DNA from: Brevundimonas sp. A19_0 | Lineage (GTDB): Bacteria; Pseudomonadota; Alphaproteobacteria; Caulobacterales; Caulobacteraceae | Direction: 5' to 3' | Length of the DNA stretch: 64,000 bases | Assembly (NCBI RefSeq): GCF_017744255.1 | Contig: NZ_JAGHQP010000003.1 | Span: forward strand, 124,001-188,000 | Shown: one piece after another, positions 36,666 through 45,562 of the stretch | Numbering within the stretch: position 1 is the first letter of the stretch | How the letters are laid out: each line of letters begins with the position of its first letter | Notes under the pieces: model-generated | The model's database searches: none | What the model was told of the DNA's origin: nothing | Seen by the model: only the letters and a program-made list of their open reading frames with translations | Translations under genes and position numbers: made by a program

Positions 36666-38309
36666 TCAGCCCCGTTCCTTGGTCTTCAGGAAGCGGACCT
36701 TGGAGAAGCGTTCGCCGACATAGCCGGTTTCCCAGCTGGACTTGGCGAGGAAGACCGGGTCGGCGTCGATATCGCTGGCCATCTGGGGGCGGTACTTGCC
36801 CATGAAGTCCTCGATGTCGGCCTTGGTCCCGCCCTCGGCCGGGGCGACCCAGCGGGCCTCGGCGTAAGGGCTGGGCTCGAAGATCACGTCCAGGCCGTAC
36901 TCCGCGCCCAGACGGTCGGCCATCACCTCGAACTGCAGCTGGCCGACAGCGCCGACGATGAAGTCCGCGCCCAGCTCGGGACGGAACAGCTGGGTGACGC
37001 CTTCCTCGGCCAGACCTTCCAGCGCCTTCTTGAGGTGCTTGGCCTTGAGTGGATCCTTGACCCGCACGCGCTGCAGGATTTCCGGGGCAAAGTTGGGCAG
37101 GCCCTGGAAGCGGACCATGCCGCTTTCCGACAGGCTGTCGCCGACGCGCAGGACGCCGTGGTTCGGAATGCCCATGACGTCGCCGGCGTGGGCTTCCTCG
37201 GCCAGTTCACGGTCCGAGGCGAAGAACATGATGGGTCCATTGACCGACAGCGACTTGCCGGTGTTCTGCACCTTCAGCTTCATGCCGCGCTTGAAGCTGC
37301 CCGAGGCCATGCGGAACATGGCGATCCGGTCGCGGTGGTTCGGGTCCATATTGGCCTGGACCTTGAACACGAAGCCGGTCACCTGGTCGTCGCCGGGCAG
37401 GACCGTGATGTCCTCCGGCGCCGGGGCGTTTCGGGTCTCGGGCGGGGCGGCCTTTTCGGCCTTGAGGGGCTTGGGCGACGGTGCCCAGTCGCCGATGGCC
37501 TTGAGCAGGGCCTCGATGCCGAAGTGGCGCAGCGCCGAGCCCCACAGCACGGGCGTCATATGGCCCTCGAGGAAGGCGTTGACGTCAAAGGTCGGATAGC
37601 CCTCGCGCACCAGTTCCAGCGCGTCGTTCAGGTCGGCCTGCTCGCCGCCCTCGAAGTAGCGGTCGGCCTGATCCAGCGGCAGGGCCTCGGGGTGATCCGG
37701 CTCATCGGCCGAGCCGGCGGGCTTCCTCGCATAGGGCTGGAAGGTGCCGGTCGCGACCTCGACCATGCCGCGCAGGCGGTTGCCGCTCTCGGCCGGCCAC
37801 CAGATGGGCGCCGGATCCAGCTGGAGGCGCGAGGCGATCTCGTCCAGCAGGGCCATGGGGTCCTGGGCCTCGCGGTCCAGTTTGTTGATGAAGGTGATGA
37901 TCGGGATATCGCGCAGGCGGCAGACCTCGAACAGCTTCAGCGTCTGCGGCTCGATGCCCTTGGCGGCATCCAGCACCATGATGGCGCAGTCGGCGGCGGT
38001 CAGGGTGCGGTAGGTGTCTTCCGAGAAGTCCTCGTGGCCCGGCGTGTCCAGCAGGTTGAACCGCTTGCCGTCGTGCTCGAACGTCATGACCGAGGCCGAG
38101 ACGGAGATGCCGCGCTCCTTCTCGATCTTCATCCAGTCCGAGCGGGTCCGCCGGTTCTCGCCCCGCGCCCGCACGGCGCCGGCCGCACGAATGGCCCCGC
38201 CTGCCAGCAGGATATGCTCGGTCAGGGTGGTCTTGCCCGCGTCAGGGTGGGCGATGATGGCGAAGGTCCGGCGACGGGACGCTTCCTGGGCGAGGGAGGC
38301 TTGCGACAT
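36666..38309 (-). CDS. prfC: Peptide chain release factor 3
   Basis: A 547-aa translational GTPase that releases RF1 or RF2 from the ribosome after termination. G1 [12 protein letters not shown], G2/switch region with [9 protein letters not shown], G3 [14 protein letters not shown] and G4 NKLDREAQ are intact, followed by RF3-specific domains ([20 protein letters not shown]-like stretch, [16 protein letters not shown]). The length is slightly above the Escherichia coli form, with an acidic/alanine-rich insert near residues 290-310 ([14 protein letters not shown]). Confidence 0.97.
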   Translation of the reverse strand: [547 protein letters not shown]

Positions 38310-38353
38310 GGCGCGGGGGGTTAGCCTGTCCGGCCCCTGAAGTCACGCCGGGA

Positions 38354-39871
38354 TCAGTCCGTCGCGGCCCCCGCCTCCGCTTCATCTTCGCCGCCGTCTT
38401 CACGGACCACGCCGTTGGCCCGGTCGATCAGCTTCTGGGCCTCTTCGGCAGCGCCGCCCCCGTGCGGGGCATTGGCAAGCGGTTCCAGAAGCGCGAGGGC
38501 CGTTGCCCGGTCCCCGGCAGCCAGGAAGGCATGTCCCGCGCCCAGCCGGATGTCGGACAGCTGGGGCGCAGCGATATAGGCCCTCTCCCAGATCGCCAGA
38601 TCATTGGCATTCGGATAGCCGGGCGCCCCGCTCCGCGAGCGGCCGATCAGCAACAGGGTCAGATAGTTGCCGGGATCGGCGCCAAAGGCGGTCGCCAGGT
38701 AGCCGCGTGCCCGGTTCATCAACTCGGGCCGGTTCTCGGGATTATCGTCGGCATCGGCGAACCGGGCCATGGCCATGAACTGCAGGGCCTCCACATTGTC
38801 CGGGTCCATCTCCAGCAGACGGGTGAAGGCGGCCTCGCCCGCCGCCCGGTCGCCGATGTGCAGTTCGGCATGCCCCAGAACCAGCAGGGCCAGCGGATCG
38901 TCCGGATAGCGGCCGGCCAGGCGGCGCGCTTCGGCCAGGGCGACCTCGCGGTCCTCCTCGGACATGGGCAACTTCAGCCGTTGGCCCAGAAGCAACAGAT
39001 CGTTTGCCGAGGGCGGCAGGCGGGTGATCTCGATCTCGAGATCGGGCATGTCGATGTTGTAGGTGTTGAGTTCGATCCGGCCATAAAGATGGTCACGCAG
39101 GGTGTTGCGCAGCTGATCGAGGGTCAGGCCGGTGGCCTGCTGCATGGCCGTCGAGGGGTCGACCCCCTGCCGGATCAGACCCAGATAGGCCTCCAGCTTC
39201 ACGACCCGCTCGGGCGAGCTCATGAACCAGTGGGTCAGCAGCCAGGCGACCGGATAGTAGGTGGCCCGATGGATATCCCGTTCCACCTGCGCGTACCGGT
39301 TGGTCAGCAGAACCTCCAGCGGCAGCCACTGCATATTGGTCAGCCAGGAGGCACGGGCCTCGCTGTGGGCGCCCATCTGGATGCGATCAGGCCAGATCCG
39401 GGCCGTCATCACATATTCGGCGAGCCCCTCGACCAGCCAGCCGGGGTAGAAGGTCGAGAAATGCTGGTAGAAGAAGTGGTGCGCATATTCGTGCAGCAGG
39501 GTGACTTCCCCGTCGCCCCGCGTGGCCACGGCAAAAATGTCTTCCTCGCCGGTGTGATAGAAACCCGCCACCGACCCCCCGATTGCCGGCGCGACCTTGG
39601 CCAGATCACCCTGACGGCGCACCAGATAGATGGGCAGTTTGCGGGCCACAGGGCGGTCCAGAGGCACGCCGAACCGCATCCGCAGGAAGCGGTCGAACAC
39701 CTCCAGCTTCATGGCGTATTCGCGCAAGGGTCGCTCACCGCCATCCGAATAGATGATGAAGTTCGGGGTTTCGGCCTTGAGCCAGTCGGCACGCGCAGGC
39801 GTTGCCCCGGCGCTGACGGCCAGCAGCAGGGCGGCGAACAGGGCAAGGCCCAGGCGATTGAAAAAGGTCAT
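38354..39871 (-). CDS. Exported DUF1570-like metalloprotease/TPR protein
   Basis: A 505-aa protein starting at ATG 39871, chosen because it opens the signal peptide (LGLALFAALLLAVSAGATPARA). Residues 28-230 form a gluzincin-like domain with HEYAH (HExxH) followed about 25 residues later by GLAEYV, giving the third zinc ligand Glu. Residues 320-505 carry TPR-like helices (DDPLALLVLGHAELHIGDRAAGEAAFTRLLEMDPDNVEAL). It is likely a periplasmic peptidase with a binding scaffold. The acidic tail is low-complexity. Substrate unknown. Confidence 0.83.
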   Translation of the reverse strand: MTFFNRLGLALFAALLLAVSAGATPARADWLKAETPNFIIYSDGGERPLREYAMKLEVFDRFLRMRFGVPLDRPVARKLPIYLVRRQGDLAKVAPAIGGSVAGFYHTGEEDIFAVATRGDGEVTLLHEYAHHFFYQHFSTFYPGWLVEGLAEYVMTARIWPDRIQMGAHSEARASWLTNMQWLPLEVLLTNRYAQVERDIHRATYYPVAWLLTHWFMSSPERVVKLEAYLGLIRQGVDPSTAMQQATGLTLDQLRNTLRDHLYGRIELNTYNIDMPDLEIEITRLPPSANDLLLLGQRLKLPMSEEDREVALAEARRLAGRYPDDPLALLVLGHAELHIGDRAAGEAAFTRLLEMDPDNVEALQFMAMARFADADDNPENRPELMNRARGYLATAFGADPGNYLTLLLIGRSRSGAPGYPNANDLAIWERAYIAAPQLSDIRLGAGHAFLAAGDRATALALLEPLANAPHGGGAAEEAQKLIDRANGVVREDGGEDEAEAGAATD

Positions 39872-39948
39872 GAAGCGGCGCTCCCCCGAACGGATGGGGA
39901 CTACGCTAGCGGGCAGGGACCAGATCAGGCAAGCGAAGGTGTAAGCCG

Positions 39949-40356
39949 TCAGGCCGCCATTCGGCCCCAGACGGCGCGGTCGACGGCCACAGTGTCGGCA
40001 CGGCCCTTGCCGCATTTGGCCTTGAGCTGGGCCAGAACCTCACCGGGCAGGGCGCAGAACTGCGGCTCGACCAGCGCCGGGTCGCAGCCGGCCTCGGGTG
40101 CGGCGAACAGGGCGGCATTGATGTCCGGACCCCGGTCGTGGATCAGCCAGGCCAGACGGCGCGCCCGCGCCGGATCGTTGCGATGCAGAAGCGGATCTTC
40201 GGCGAACAGCTCGCAGCCCAGCTCCAGCAGATAGTCAAAGCCCAGCTTCTCGAAACGGCGCGCATCGGCGGGCGTGACCGGGCAGGCCTCGTCCAGATCG
40301 AAAACCACGTCGTTCAGAAGAAACAGCATAGGCACACCCACCATCACCAGGGTCAT
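39949..40356 (-). CDS. Hypothetical conserved protein
   Basis: A 135-aa reading with start at 40356; a later ATG at 40329 (MLFLLNDVVFDLDEACPVTP) may be the real start, giving 126 aa. Three cysteines and a helix-rich middle (ARRFEKLGFDYLLELGCELFAEDPLLH) are visible. No signal peptide, membrane segment or named family is recognised. It lies between the DUF1570-like gene and the DUF1491 gene on the same strand. Confidence 0.6.
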   Translation of the reverse strand: MTLVMVGVPMLFLLNDVVFDLDEACPVTPADARRFEKLGFDYLLELGCELFAEDPLLHRNDPARARRLAWLIHDRGPDINAALFAAPEAGCDPALVEPQFCALPGEVLAQLKAKCGKGRADTVAVDRAVWGRMAA

Positions 40357-40443
40357 GATCGCCCCGTTGAGTGCACCCTAGCGATCAGCGTTTGAGGTTC
40401 CGTTCCCGAACGCGGTTAAGCATTTACGACCAGACGAACGCGG

Positions 40444-40770
40444 TCAGGCGACCTTTTCCGTCAGGAAGTGGCGGCCGTCGCGATCCTCGATCTCGACCAC
40501 CCAGAGGTCGCCGTCGAAGCGCGCCTGTCGCTCGATATAGGCGTCGATCTCGCTCTCGACCTGGGTGTCGAGCGGCTGCATCCACAGCCGGTCACCCTCC
40601 GGCCCGGTGGCCTCGGAATACAGGCGGGCCGTGCGCGTCGCGCTTTCATAGACCTTGACCAGCACCGCCCCCGCACGCTCGTCGCCCTTGCGCGCAACCG
40701 TGGCGAAGGCGCCGCCCAGCTGGGCCCGGCGGATCAGGGCTCCGACCCAGACATCGGTGGCGAGAAGCAA
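40444..40770 (-). CDS. DUF1491 family protein
   Basis: A 108-aa protein with the DUF1491 pattern: LATDVWVGALIRRAQLGGAFATVARKGDERAGAVLVKV, then YSEATGPEGDRLWMQ and a C-terminal beta stretch WVVEIEDRDGRHFL. The start is TTG at 40770, as no ATG or GTG fits before the conserved LATDVWV. The family is small and alphaproteobacterial, of unknown function. It diverges from the exported protein at 40827. Confidence 0.82.
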   Translation of the reverse strand: MLLATDVWVGALIRRAQLGGAFATVARKGDERAGAVLVKVYESATRTARLYSEATGPEGDRLWMQPLDTQVESEIDAYIERQARFDGDLWVVEIEDRDGRHFLTEKVA

Positions 40771-40826
40771 TTCGATAACCCTGCTTTGAAACGCGGCGGG
40801 AAGGTCTGGTCCTTAGGCTGTGCATC

Positions 40827-41687
40827 ATGTCGAGGGAAGGAAAGACTGGTCGCCTGAGCACAGCCCTGGCTGTGGCGGGTGCCCTGCTGACCGCCGCCGG
40901 GCCCGCCCTGGCCGGCGGGACTGTGCCCTATTACGAGCGCAGCTTCGTCCTCGCGGCCCACGAGCGGTGTGGTCTGTTCAGCGATGAGCTGGGTGCGGCC
41001 CTGACGGTATCGACGCGGCAGGCCCGCAGTGCCGCTCTGCGCGCCGGACAGGATCCCTCCCAGGTCACCGCCACAGCCCGCCGCGCCGAAGCCCGTGCGG
41101 CCACAGTGCCCTGCGACGACCCTGAACTGACCATGGTGGCCGACCGGGTTGAAATGGCCTTTGACGGCTGGCGGCGCATGCCGGCCCTGACCTTCCCGGG
41201 GCTGGAGCGGCCCTGGGTGGCTGACCGGCGCGCCTATTCTCAGGAGACCTGGGCGCTAAGCCAGGCCTCCCGGGTCGGGGCCTCGCCCGTCACCTTCGGC
41301 CAGACCGGCACCGGTACGCCGATGAAGGCGGTGGTGTCCTTTGTCGGTCGCTCGCGCCCCTATGCGGCAAGGGTCGTGATGCGCGACACCGGCGTGCTGG
41401 CCCGCCCGTGGCTGGGTCAGGCCGGAGCCCTGCCGCCCGCACCGTCCCGCCGGGCGGTCATGGCCATGTCCCAAGTGCCGGCGCCCCGCATGCTGCTGGC
41501 ACCTGACCGCAAGGCGGGTGAAGCCTGGCTGTTCCCGGCGCGGCTGGGTCTTGAGCTGGAAGCCCTGGACCCGCGCGAGAGCTTCTGGGTCGAATTCCTG
41601 TTCCGCGACGGTAGTGTCGCCCGCGTGCCGTTCGAGGTCGGCGACATCGCCGCCGGGCGCGCCTTTCTGGAGATGGGACCGCTCTAG
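40827..41687 (+). CDS. Exported hypothetical protein
   Basis: A 286-aa protein with signal peptide (LSTALAVAGALLTAAGPALAGG, cleavage near 30). The mature part has an early helical region with cysteines (HERCGLFSDELGAAL, ATVPCDD) and a beta-rich C-terminal half (FWVEFLFRDGSVARVPFEVGDIAAGRAFLEM). No family is recognised. Its stop overlaps the end of the convergent histidine-kinase gene by 4 bp. Confidence 0.75.
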   Translation: MSREGKTGRLSTALAVAGALLTAAGPALAGGTVPYYERSFVLAAHERCGLFSDELGAALTVSTRQARSAALRAGQDPSQVTATARRAEARAATVPCDDPELTMVADRVEMAFDGWRRMPALTFPGLERPWVADRRAYSQETWALSQASRVGASPVTFGQTGTGTPMKAVVSFVGRSRPYAARVVMRDTGVLARPWLGQAGALPPAPSRRAVMAMSQVPAPRMLLAPDRKAGEAWLFPARLGLELEALDPRESFWVEFLFRDGSVARVPFEVGDIAAGRAFLEMGPL

Positions 41688-43399
41688 CTGTCCAGCGTCT
41701 GCGACGCGGCGGGCGCGAAAGCGATGATCTCGGCCCCCGCATGCTCGACGTCGGCCGCCCCGATCCGGTGGACGGGCAGGCGCACCGTGACGGCCGTGCC
41801 CTCGCCGAGGGTACTCTCGATCGACAGGCGCCCGCCATGCAGTTCGCTGAGCGCCCGGGCCAGCGACAGGCCCAGACCCGTGCCTTGCGCGCGCTGCTCG
41901 CCGCCGCCCGCCTGCTCGAACGGGCGGCCCAGACGCTTCAGGTCCTCGGGCGCGATACCGGTGCCGGTGTCGGCCACGATCAGCTCCAGATAGGGGCCCA
42001 CCCCCTCGACGGTCACGGTCACCGAGCCTTCGGCCGGGGTGAACTTCACCGCATTCGACAGCAGGTTCAGCGCGATCTGCTTCAGGGCACGGCGGTCCGC
42101 ATCGACCGGCAGGGGCACGGCAGGCAGCACCGCCGACAGGTGGACCGCACCTTCGTCTGCCTGGGGCCGGACCAGAGCCATGGCGTCCGACAGCACTTCG
42201 CGGGCGTCGAACCGCTCTAGGCTGAGCTGATAGCGCTCGGCCTCGATCTTGGAGACGTCGAGCACGTCATTGATCAGGTCCAGCAGGTGCCCGCCCGCAG
42301 AATGGATCGACTCGGCATAGTCGGCGTAGCGATCCGGCAGGGGGCCGAACAGCTTCTGGCGCATGATGTCGGCGAACCCGAGCACGGCATTCAGTGGCGT
42401 GCGCAGCTCATGGCTCATGGTGGCGAGGAAGCGCGACTTGGACCGGCTGGTGGCCTCGGCCTCGGCCCGGGCGGTGTCGAGGGCGACCTCGCGCACATGG
42501 GCCTCGGTCGCGTCGAAGGCCTGGGCGATCAGGCGCGGCTCGCCGTCCGGGCTGTCCATCCGGCGAACCAGCAGGGCGACCCGTCGGTCCAGCGCGGTGC
42601 GGGGCGTCAGCCGGACCTGAACCTCGCCCCCGTTGGCGGCCGACTGGAGGGCGGTGGTCAGGCTCTGCCGATCGGGCGCGTGGATGGCGGCGATCAGTCC
42701 GTCCGCCAGCAGGGGCGCGACGGGCAGGGAGATCGGCGGCACCCCATAGGCCGCGAGGATGCGGGCGTTGGGATCGAGGATCAGCGTCAGGCCCGGCTGG
42801 GACAACAGGACGGCCTCGACCCGGTCGACTGCGGCCTGGGCCTCGACCAAAGCTTCCTCGCGCCGCTCCCAGGCCAGTTTCAGGGCGACGGCCATGGCGC
42901 CCGCGGCCGACAGCGCCGTGAAAGCAGCGGTAAAGGGCAGGGCGACACCGGCATCTCCCATCAGGGCGGCGGCCATCCCGATCAGGGCCGTCAGACCCGA
43001 GGCGACCGTGCCCAGCAAGGCCAGCCGCAGGCCGCCGCGGTGCCCGGCGCCCAGCAACAGACCGGCCGCCACGGGCATCAGCAGATAGCCGGACAGGCTG
43101 CCGCCCACGCCACCCGACAACAGGGCGGTGATGACCGAGGCCAGGCTCCAGATGCCGAGGATGGCCAGACGCGCCCGCGCGCCGTCGCGCCACAGCAGGG
43201 TCAGGCCCGCGAGGCCGGGGACCGCCATGGCCAGCATGCCGAAGAAGGCCGGGCCGCTCAGCCCCGGGCCGGGCTCGATCGCCCGGAGCGCCAGTGCGGC
43301 CAGCGCCGTACCCACCGCCCAGGCCGCGTGCGAGGCGGTCAGGGCGGGCAGATCGCGCGGGCGGCGATCGGTCCGGGATGGGGCGGGGATGGGCTGCAA
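41684..43399 (-). CDS. divJ: DivJ-like sensor histidine kinase
   Basis: A 571-aa kinase. Five to six N-terminal membrane segments (about 22-175) are followed by a PAS-like region (195-300), HisKA with H330 in FLATMSHELRTPLNAVLGF, and an ATPase domain with NLLSNAVKFTP, DTGTGIAP and GTGLGLSLA. The multi-pass N-terminus and the stretch between H-box and N-box (GPLPDRYADYAESIHSAGGHLLDLINDVLDVSKIEAERY) resemble DivJ and PleC of Caulobacter; the membrane layout and length favour DivJ, which phosphorylates DivK and so restrains CckA. It lacks a receiver domain. The neighbour sufE and closeness to ctrA also fit. PleC or another family member remains possible. Confidence 0.72.
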   Translation of the reverse strand: MQPIPAPSRTDRRPRDLPALTASHAAWAVGTALAALALRAIEPGPGLSGPAFFGMLAMAVPGLAGLTLLWRDGARARLAILGIWSLASVITALLSGGVGGSLSGYLLMPVAAGLLLGAGHRGGLRLALLGTVASGLTALIGMAAALMGDAGVALPFTAAFTALSAAGAMAVALKLAWERREEALVEAQAAVDRVEAVLLSQPGLTLILDPNARILAAYGVPPISLPVAPLLADGLIAAIHAPDRQSLTTALQSAANGGEVQVRLTPRTALDRRVALLVRRMDSPDGEPRLIAQAFDATEAHVREVALDTARAEAEATSRSKSRFLATMSHELRTPLNAVLGFADIMRQKLFGPLPDRYADYAESIHSAGGHLLDLINDVLDVSKIEAERYQLSLERFDAREVLSDAMALVRPQADEGAVHLSAVLPAVPLPVDADRRALKQIALNLLSNAVKFTPAEGSVTVTVEGVGPYLELIVADTGTGIAPEDLKRLGRPFEQAGGGEQRAQGTGLGLSLARALSELHGGRLSIESTLGEGTAVTVRLPVHRIGAADVEHAGAEIIAFAPAASQTLDS

Positions 43400-43539
43400 G
43401 GGAGGTCCGACAGGGTGAACAGAACAGGCCGGGGTCCGGCACCTCCAGCCTACCGGGCGGCGCGAGTCGCTGCGAGGACGCTCCCGTCTCAGGGGATTGC
43501 CGGACCGGGGACGGGTGTCGAATTCTGGGGAACAACGAT

Positions 43540-43556
43540 CCGTTAACGATTAACGG
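43540..43556. promoter_or_regulatory. TTAA palindrome between divJ-like gene and sufE
   Basis: CCGTTAA (43540-43546) and TTAACGG (43550-43556) form a perfect 7-bp inverted repeat around CGA. It sits between two divergent genes, about 140 bp from the kinase start and 47 bp from sufE. The TTAA cores resemble CtrA half-sites but with a spacing of 3, so a dimeric regulator of another type, or CtrA half-site binding, is possible. Confidence 0.45.
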
Positions 43557-43602
43557 ACAGCCCCTGATTGCGAAGAGGGGTGGACAGACCTATTCCAGAG
43601 CC

Positions 43603-44040
43603 ATGCCGCCGCCCGTTCCCACCGAATCACTCGACGACGTCCTCGCCGATCTCAAGGACTCCTTTGACCTGCTCGGCGACTGGGAGCAGCGCCTCGCCTA
43701 TGTGATCGAACTGGGGCAGGGGCTGGATCCCCTGCCGGAGGCGGATCGCCTGGAGGCCAATCTGGTGCCGGGCTGCGCGGCGCGCGTCTGGCTGGCGGTC
43801 GAGGACGGGGGCGAGCGCCTGTGGTTCCGGGCCGATTCCGACAGCGCCATCTCCAAGGGCAATATCGCCCTGCTGCTCAGCCTCTATTCCGGGCGGACGC
43901 GGGCCGAGATCCTCGATTTTGACGCGCGCGCGGCCCTGGACGCGCTGGGCCTGCCGCAGGCCCTGACCCGGCAACGCGCCAACGGGCTGAACCAGATGGT
44001 CGGCCGGATCCGCGAGGCGGCGCTGGTGCCCGCCGGTTGA
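43603..44040 (+). CDS. sufE: Fe-S cluster assembly sulphur acceptor SufE
   Basis: A 145-aa protein starting at ATG 43603. SufE features are clear: DWEQRLAYVIELGQGLDPLP (about 26-45), EANLVPGCAARVWL with the sulphur-accepting cysteine C58, and the C-terminal LTRQRANGLNQMVGRIREAA. SufE takes persulphide sulphur from the desulphurase SufS and passes it to the SufBCD scaffold. It is alone here; the rest of the suf genes is not in the window. Confidence 0.93.
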   Translation: MPPPVPTESLDDVLADLKDSFDLLGDWEQRLAYVIELGQGLDPLPEADRLEANLVPGCAARVWLAVEDGGERLWFRADSDSAISKGNIALLLSLYSGRTRAEILDFDARAALDALGLPQALTRQRANGLNQMVGRIREAALVPAG

Positions 44041-44126
44041 ACCCGTGTCTTGGCGGTTCGGCGAATTCAGACGGTGAAAAACTACAGTCTGAATGGTCCG
44101 AATAGTCTGAATCGGCATCCTGTCGG

Positions 44127-44855
44127 TCACCCGGCATAGTGATCGACCAGGGCTTGCAGCGCCTGCTTCAGCACCGTCTTGCCTTGCCTGCGGCGGAGGC
44201 CCAGCTGGCCCTCGGCGGCCTGCAGGGCGGATCCCCGGATACAGACGGCGTCCAGCATGGGCGACAGGCGGGGGCCGGCCGCCTCGAGCGCTGCGGCGAC
44301 GCGGCGACCGGCGGCCAGGGCGGCGTGACCCGGCTCGACCCGCGCGGCCGTACCACCGCCCGACCGGGGCAGGGCGTCCCACCTCTGGGTCAGCGACGGT
44401 CCCTTCAGGGCAAGTTCCGCATCGCGGGTCAGGCGGAGACCGGCGGCGACCTCCTGCGGGCTCAGCCAGGGCCGGCCGGCCGCATCGCGGCGCCGGGCCA
44501 GCCAGGCGATGGCGCTGTCGCCCTGATTGACCCGCACGGGAAGCCGGGTGCCGTCGGGCAGCAGCCGGGGCTCCAGCGCCTCGATCCGTCCCGGTGCGCC
44601 GCCGGGTGTGCCCGACGTGTCGGATCGCACGGCGCGCCGGACCTGCCAGCCGCCCCCGGTGCGAACCGCCAGCCCGGGACTGTGGGTGAGCGCCACGAAC
44701 TCGGCCTCGGTGAGCCGCATCACCACGCGCGATCGCCGATCCGGGACGAGACGCATGGCATAGGCCCCGGCGGGCTGCTGCTCGATCCATGCCCCCTTGT
44801 CGGCCAGAAGGCGCCGGGCCCGCGCCAGGCGGGCGCTGTCGACGGCACCGCTCAT
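44127..44855 (-). CDS. DUF6456 domain protein
   Basis: A 242-aa protein starting at ATG 44855, overlapping the stop of the preceding HTH gene as ATGA. The C-terminal half carries the DUF6456 pattern: INxGDSAIAWLARRRDAAGRPWLSPQEVAAGLRL-like (here VNQGDSAIAWLARRR) and LRRRQGKTVLKQALQALVDHY. The first 90 residues are an unrelated helical region (ARRLLADKGAWIEQQPAGAYAMRLV). The domain is alphaproteobacterial and usually linked to a DnaA-C-like HTH gene. It is likely DNA-associated; function unknown. Confidence 0.82.
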   Translation of the reverse strand: MSGAVDSARLARARRLLADKGAWIEQQPAGAYAMRLVPDRRSRVVMRLTEAEFVALTHSPGLAVRTGGGWQVRRAVRSDTSGTPGGAPGRIEALEPRLLPDGTRLPVRVNQGDSAIAWLARRRDAAGRPWLSPQEVAAGLRLTRDAELALKGPSLTQRWDALPRSGGGTAARVEPGHAALAAGRRVAAALEAAGPRLSPMLDAVCIRGSALQAAEGQLGLRRRQGKTVLKQALQALVDHYAG

Positions 44856-45208
44856 CGGGGCAGGGCCACGGGAGCGTCGCCCAGCAGGCCCTGGGCGAAG
44901 GCCTCCAGCCGGTCGAGCAGGGTGTCGAGGGCAGGGCGGTCGCGGGCGTCCTCTGCCCAGCGGCAGGCGCTGGATACAGTGGCCCGGTTGACGCCAAAGG
45001 CATGACCCACGCGCTCCAGCGGCCAGCCATAGGCGACATAGGCGAGGTAAAGCGCCAGCCACCGGGCGCGACAGGCGCGGGGGTTGAGGCGGTCCGGGCC
45101 GCGCATCTGCTCGGCACTGACGCCGGTGCAGGCGGCAATCAGATGAAGCGCCAGACCTGCACGGATGCGGTCGGCGTCGGTCACGGGAACACGGTAGGTC
45201 TGGCTCAT
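44852..45208 (-). CDS. HTH protein with DnaA domain-IV-like fold
   Basis: A 118-aa protein. Residues about 48-90 (ARWLALYLAYVAYGWPLERVGHAFGVNRATVSSACRWAED) resemble the DNA-binding domain IV of the replication initiator DnaA, including the helix-turn-helix and the following helix with a cysteine. There is no AAA+ domain, so it could compete with or modulate DnaA, or act as a transcription factor. It is upstream of and coupled to the DUF6456 gene. It diverges from ctrA across a 354-bp regulatory region, so a shared promoter region is possible. Confidence 0.8.
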   Translation of the reverse strand: MSQTYRVPVTDADRIRAGLALHLIAACTGVSAEQMRGPDRLNPRACRARWLALYLAYVAYGWPLERVGHAFGVNRATVSSACRWAEDARDRPALDTLLDRLEAFAQGLLGDAPVALPR

Positions 45209-45402
45209 GGCCCTTTCCTTTCTCTCAGGGATCAGACCGGCAGGATGAGGCCGCGCCCGGTCGGGATAGGAAATAATACCTAGTATACGTCAGATTGGGT
45301 CGCACGCGGCGCTGCGACCGATACCCGTGCCCCCGGATTTCGCGGCCATGTCGGAACGGTCACCCAGTCAGGGCGGGGCGTGAAGAAAAATTTCGCGCGC
45401 TT

Positions 45403-45494
45403 GACTCGCGGACTCTCGACGTCGATTCGCAAATCAGCCTACGATTCGCCTCAATGGTACGACGTTAACTGTTCTTAAGGTTTTGGACCGTTAA
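45403..45494 (+). promoter_or_regulatory. ctrA promoter region with four GANTC sites and TTAA motifs
   Basis: The 354-bp gap 45209-45562 holds GANTC at 45403, 45411, 45424 and 45443, four CcrM sites in 45 bp. TTAA cores follow at 45465, 45475 and 45491; the first two are spaced by six bases, close to the CtrA consensus spacing of seven. In Caulobacter ctrA is activated when its promoter is hemimethylated and is autoregulated by CtrA, and this region is built to allow both. The rest of the gap (45209-45400) shows nothing further to me. Confidence 0.75.
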
Positions 45495-45562
45495 CGTCGG
45501 AACAAGGTTACCTGTGCGTGCTGCGACAGGACCACAGTCAAGCTTTGCCGCGGAGGGCAATC

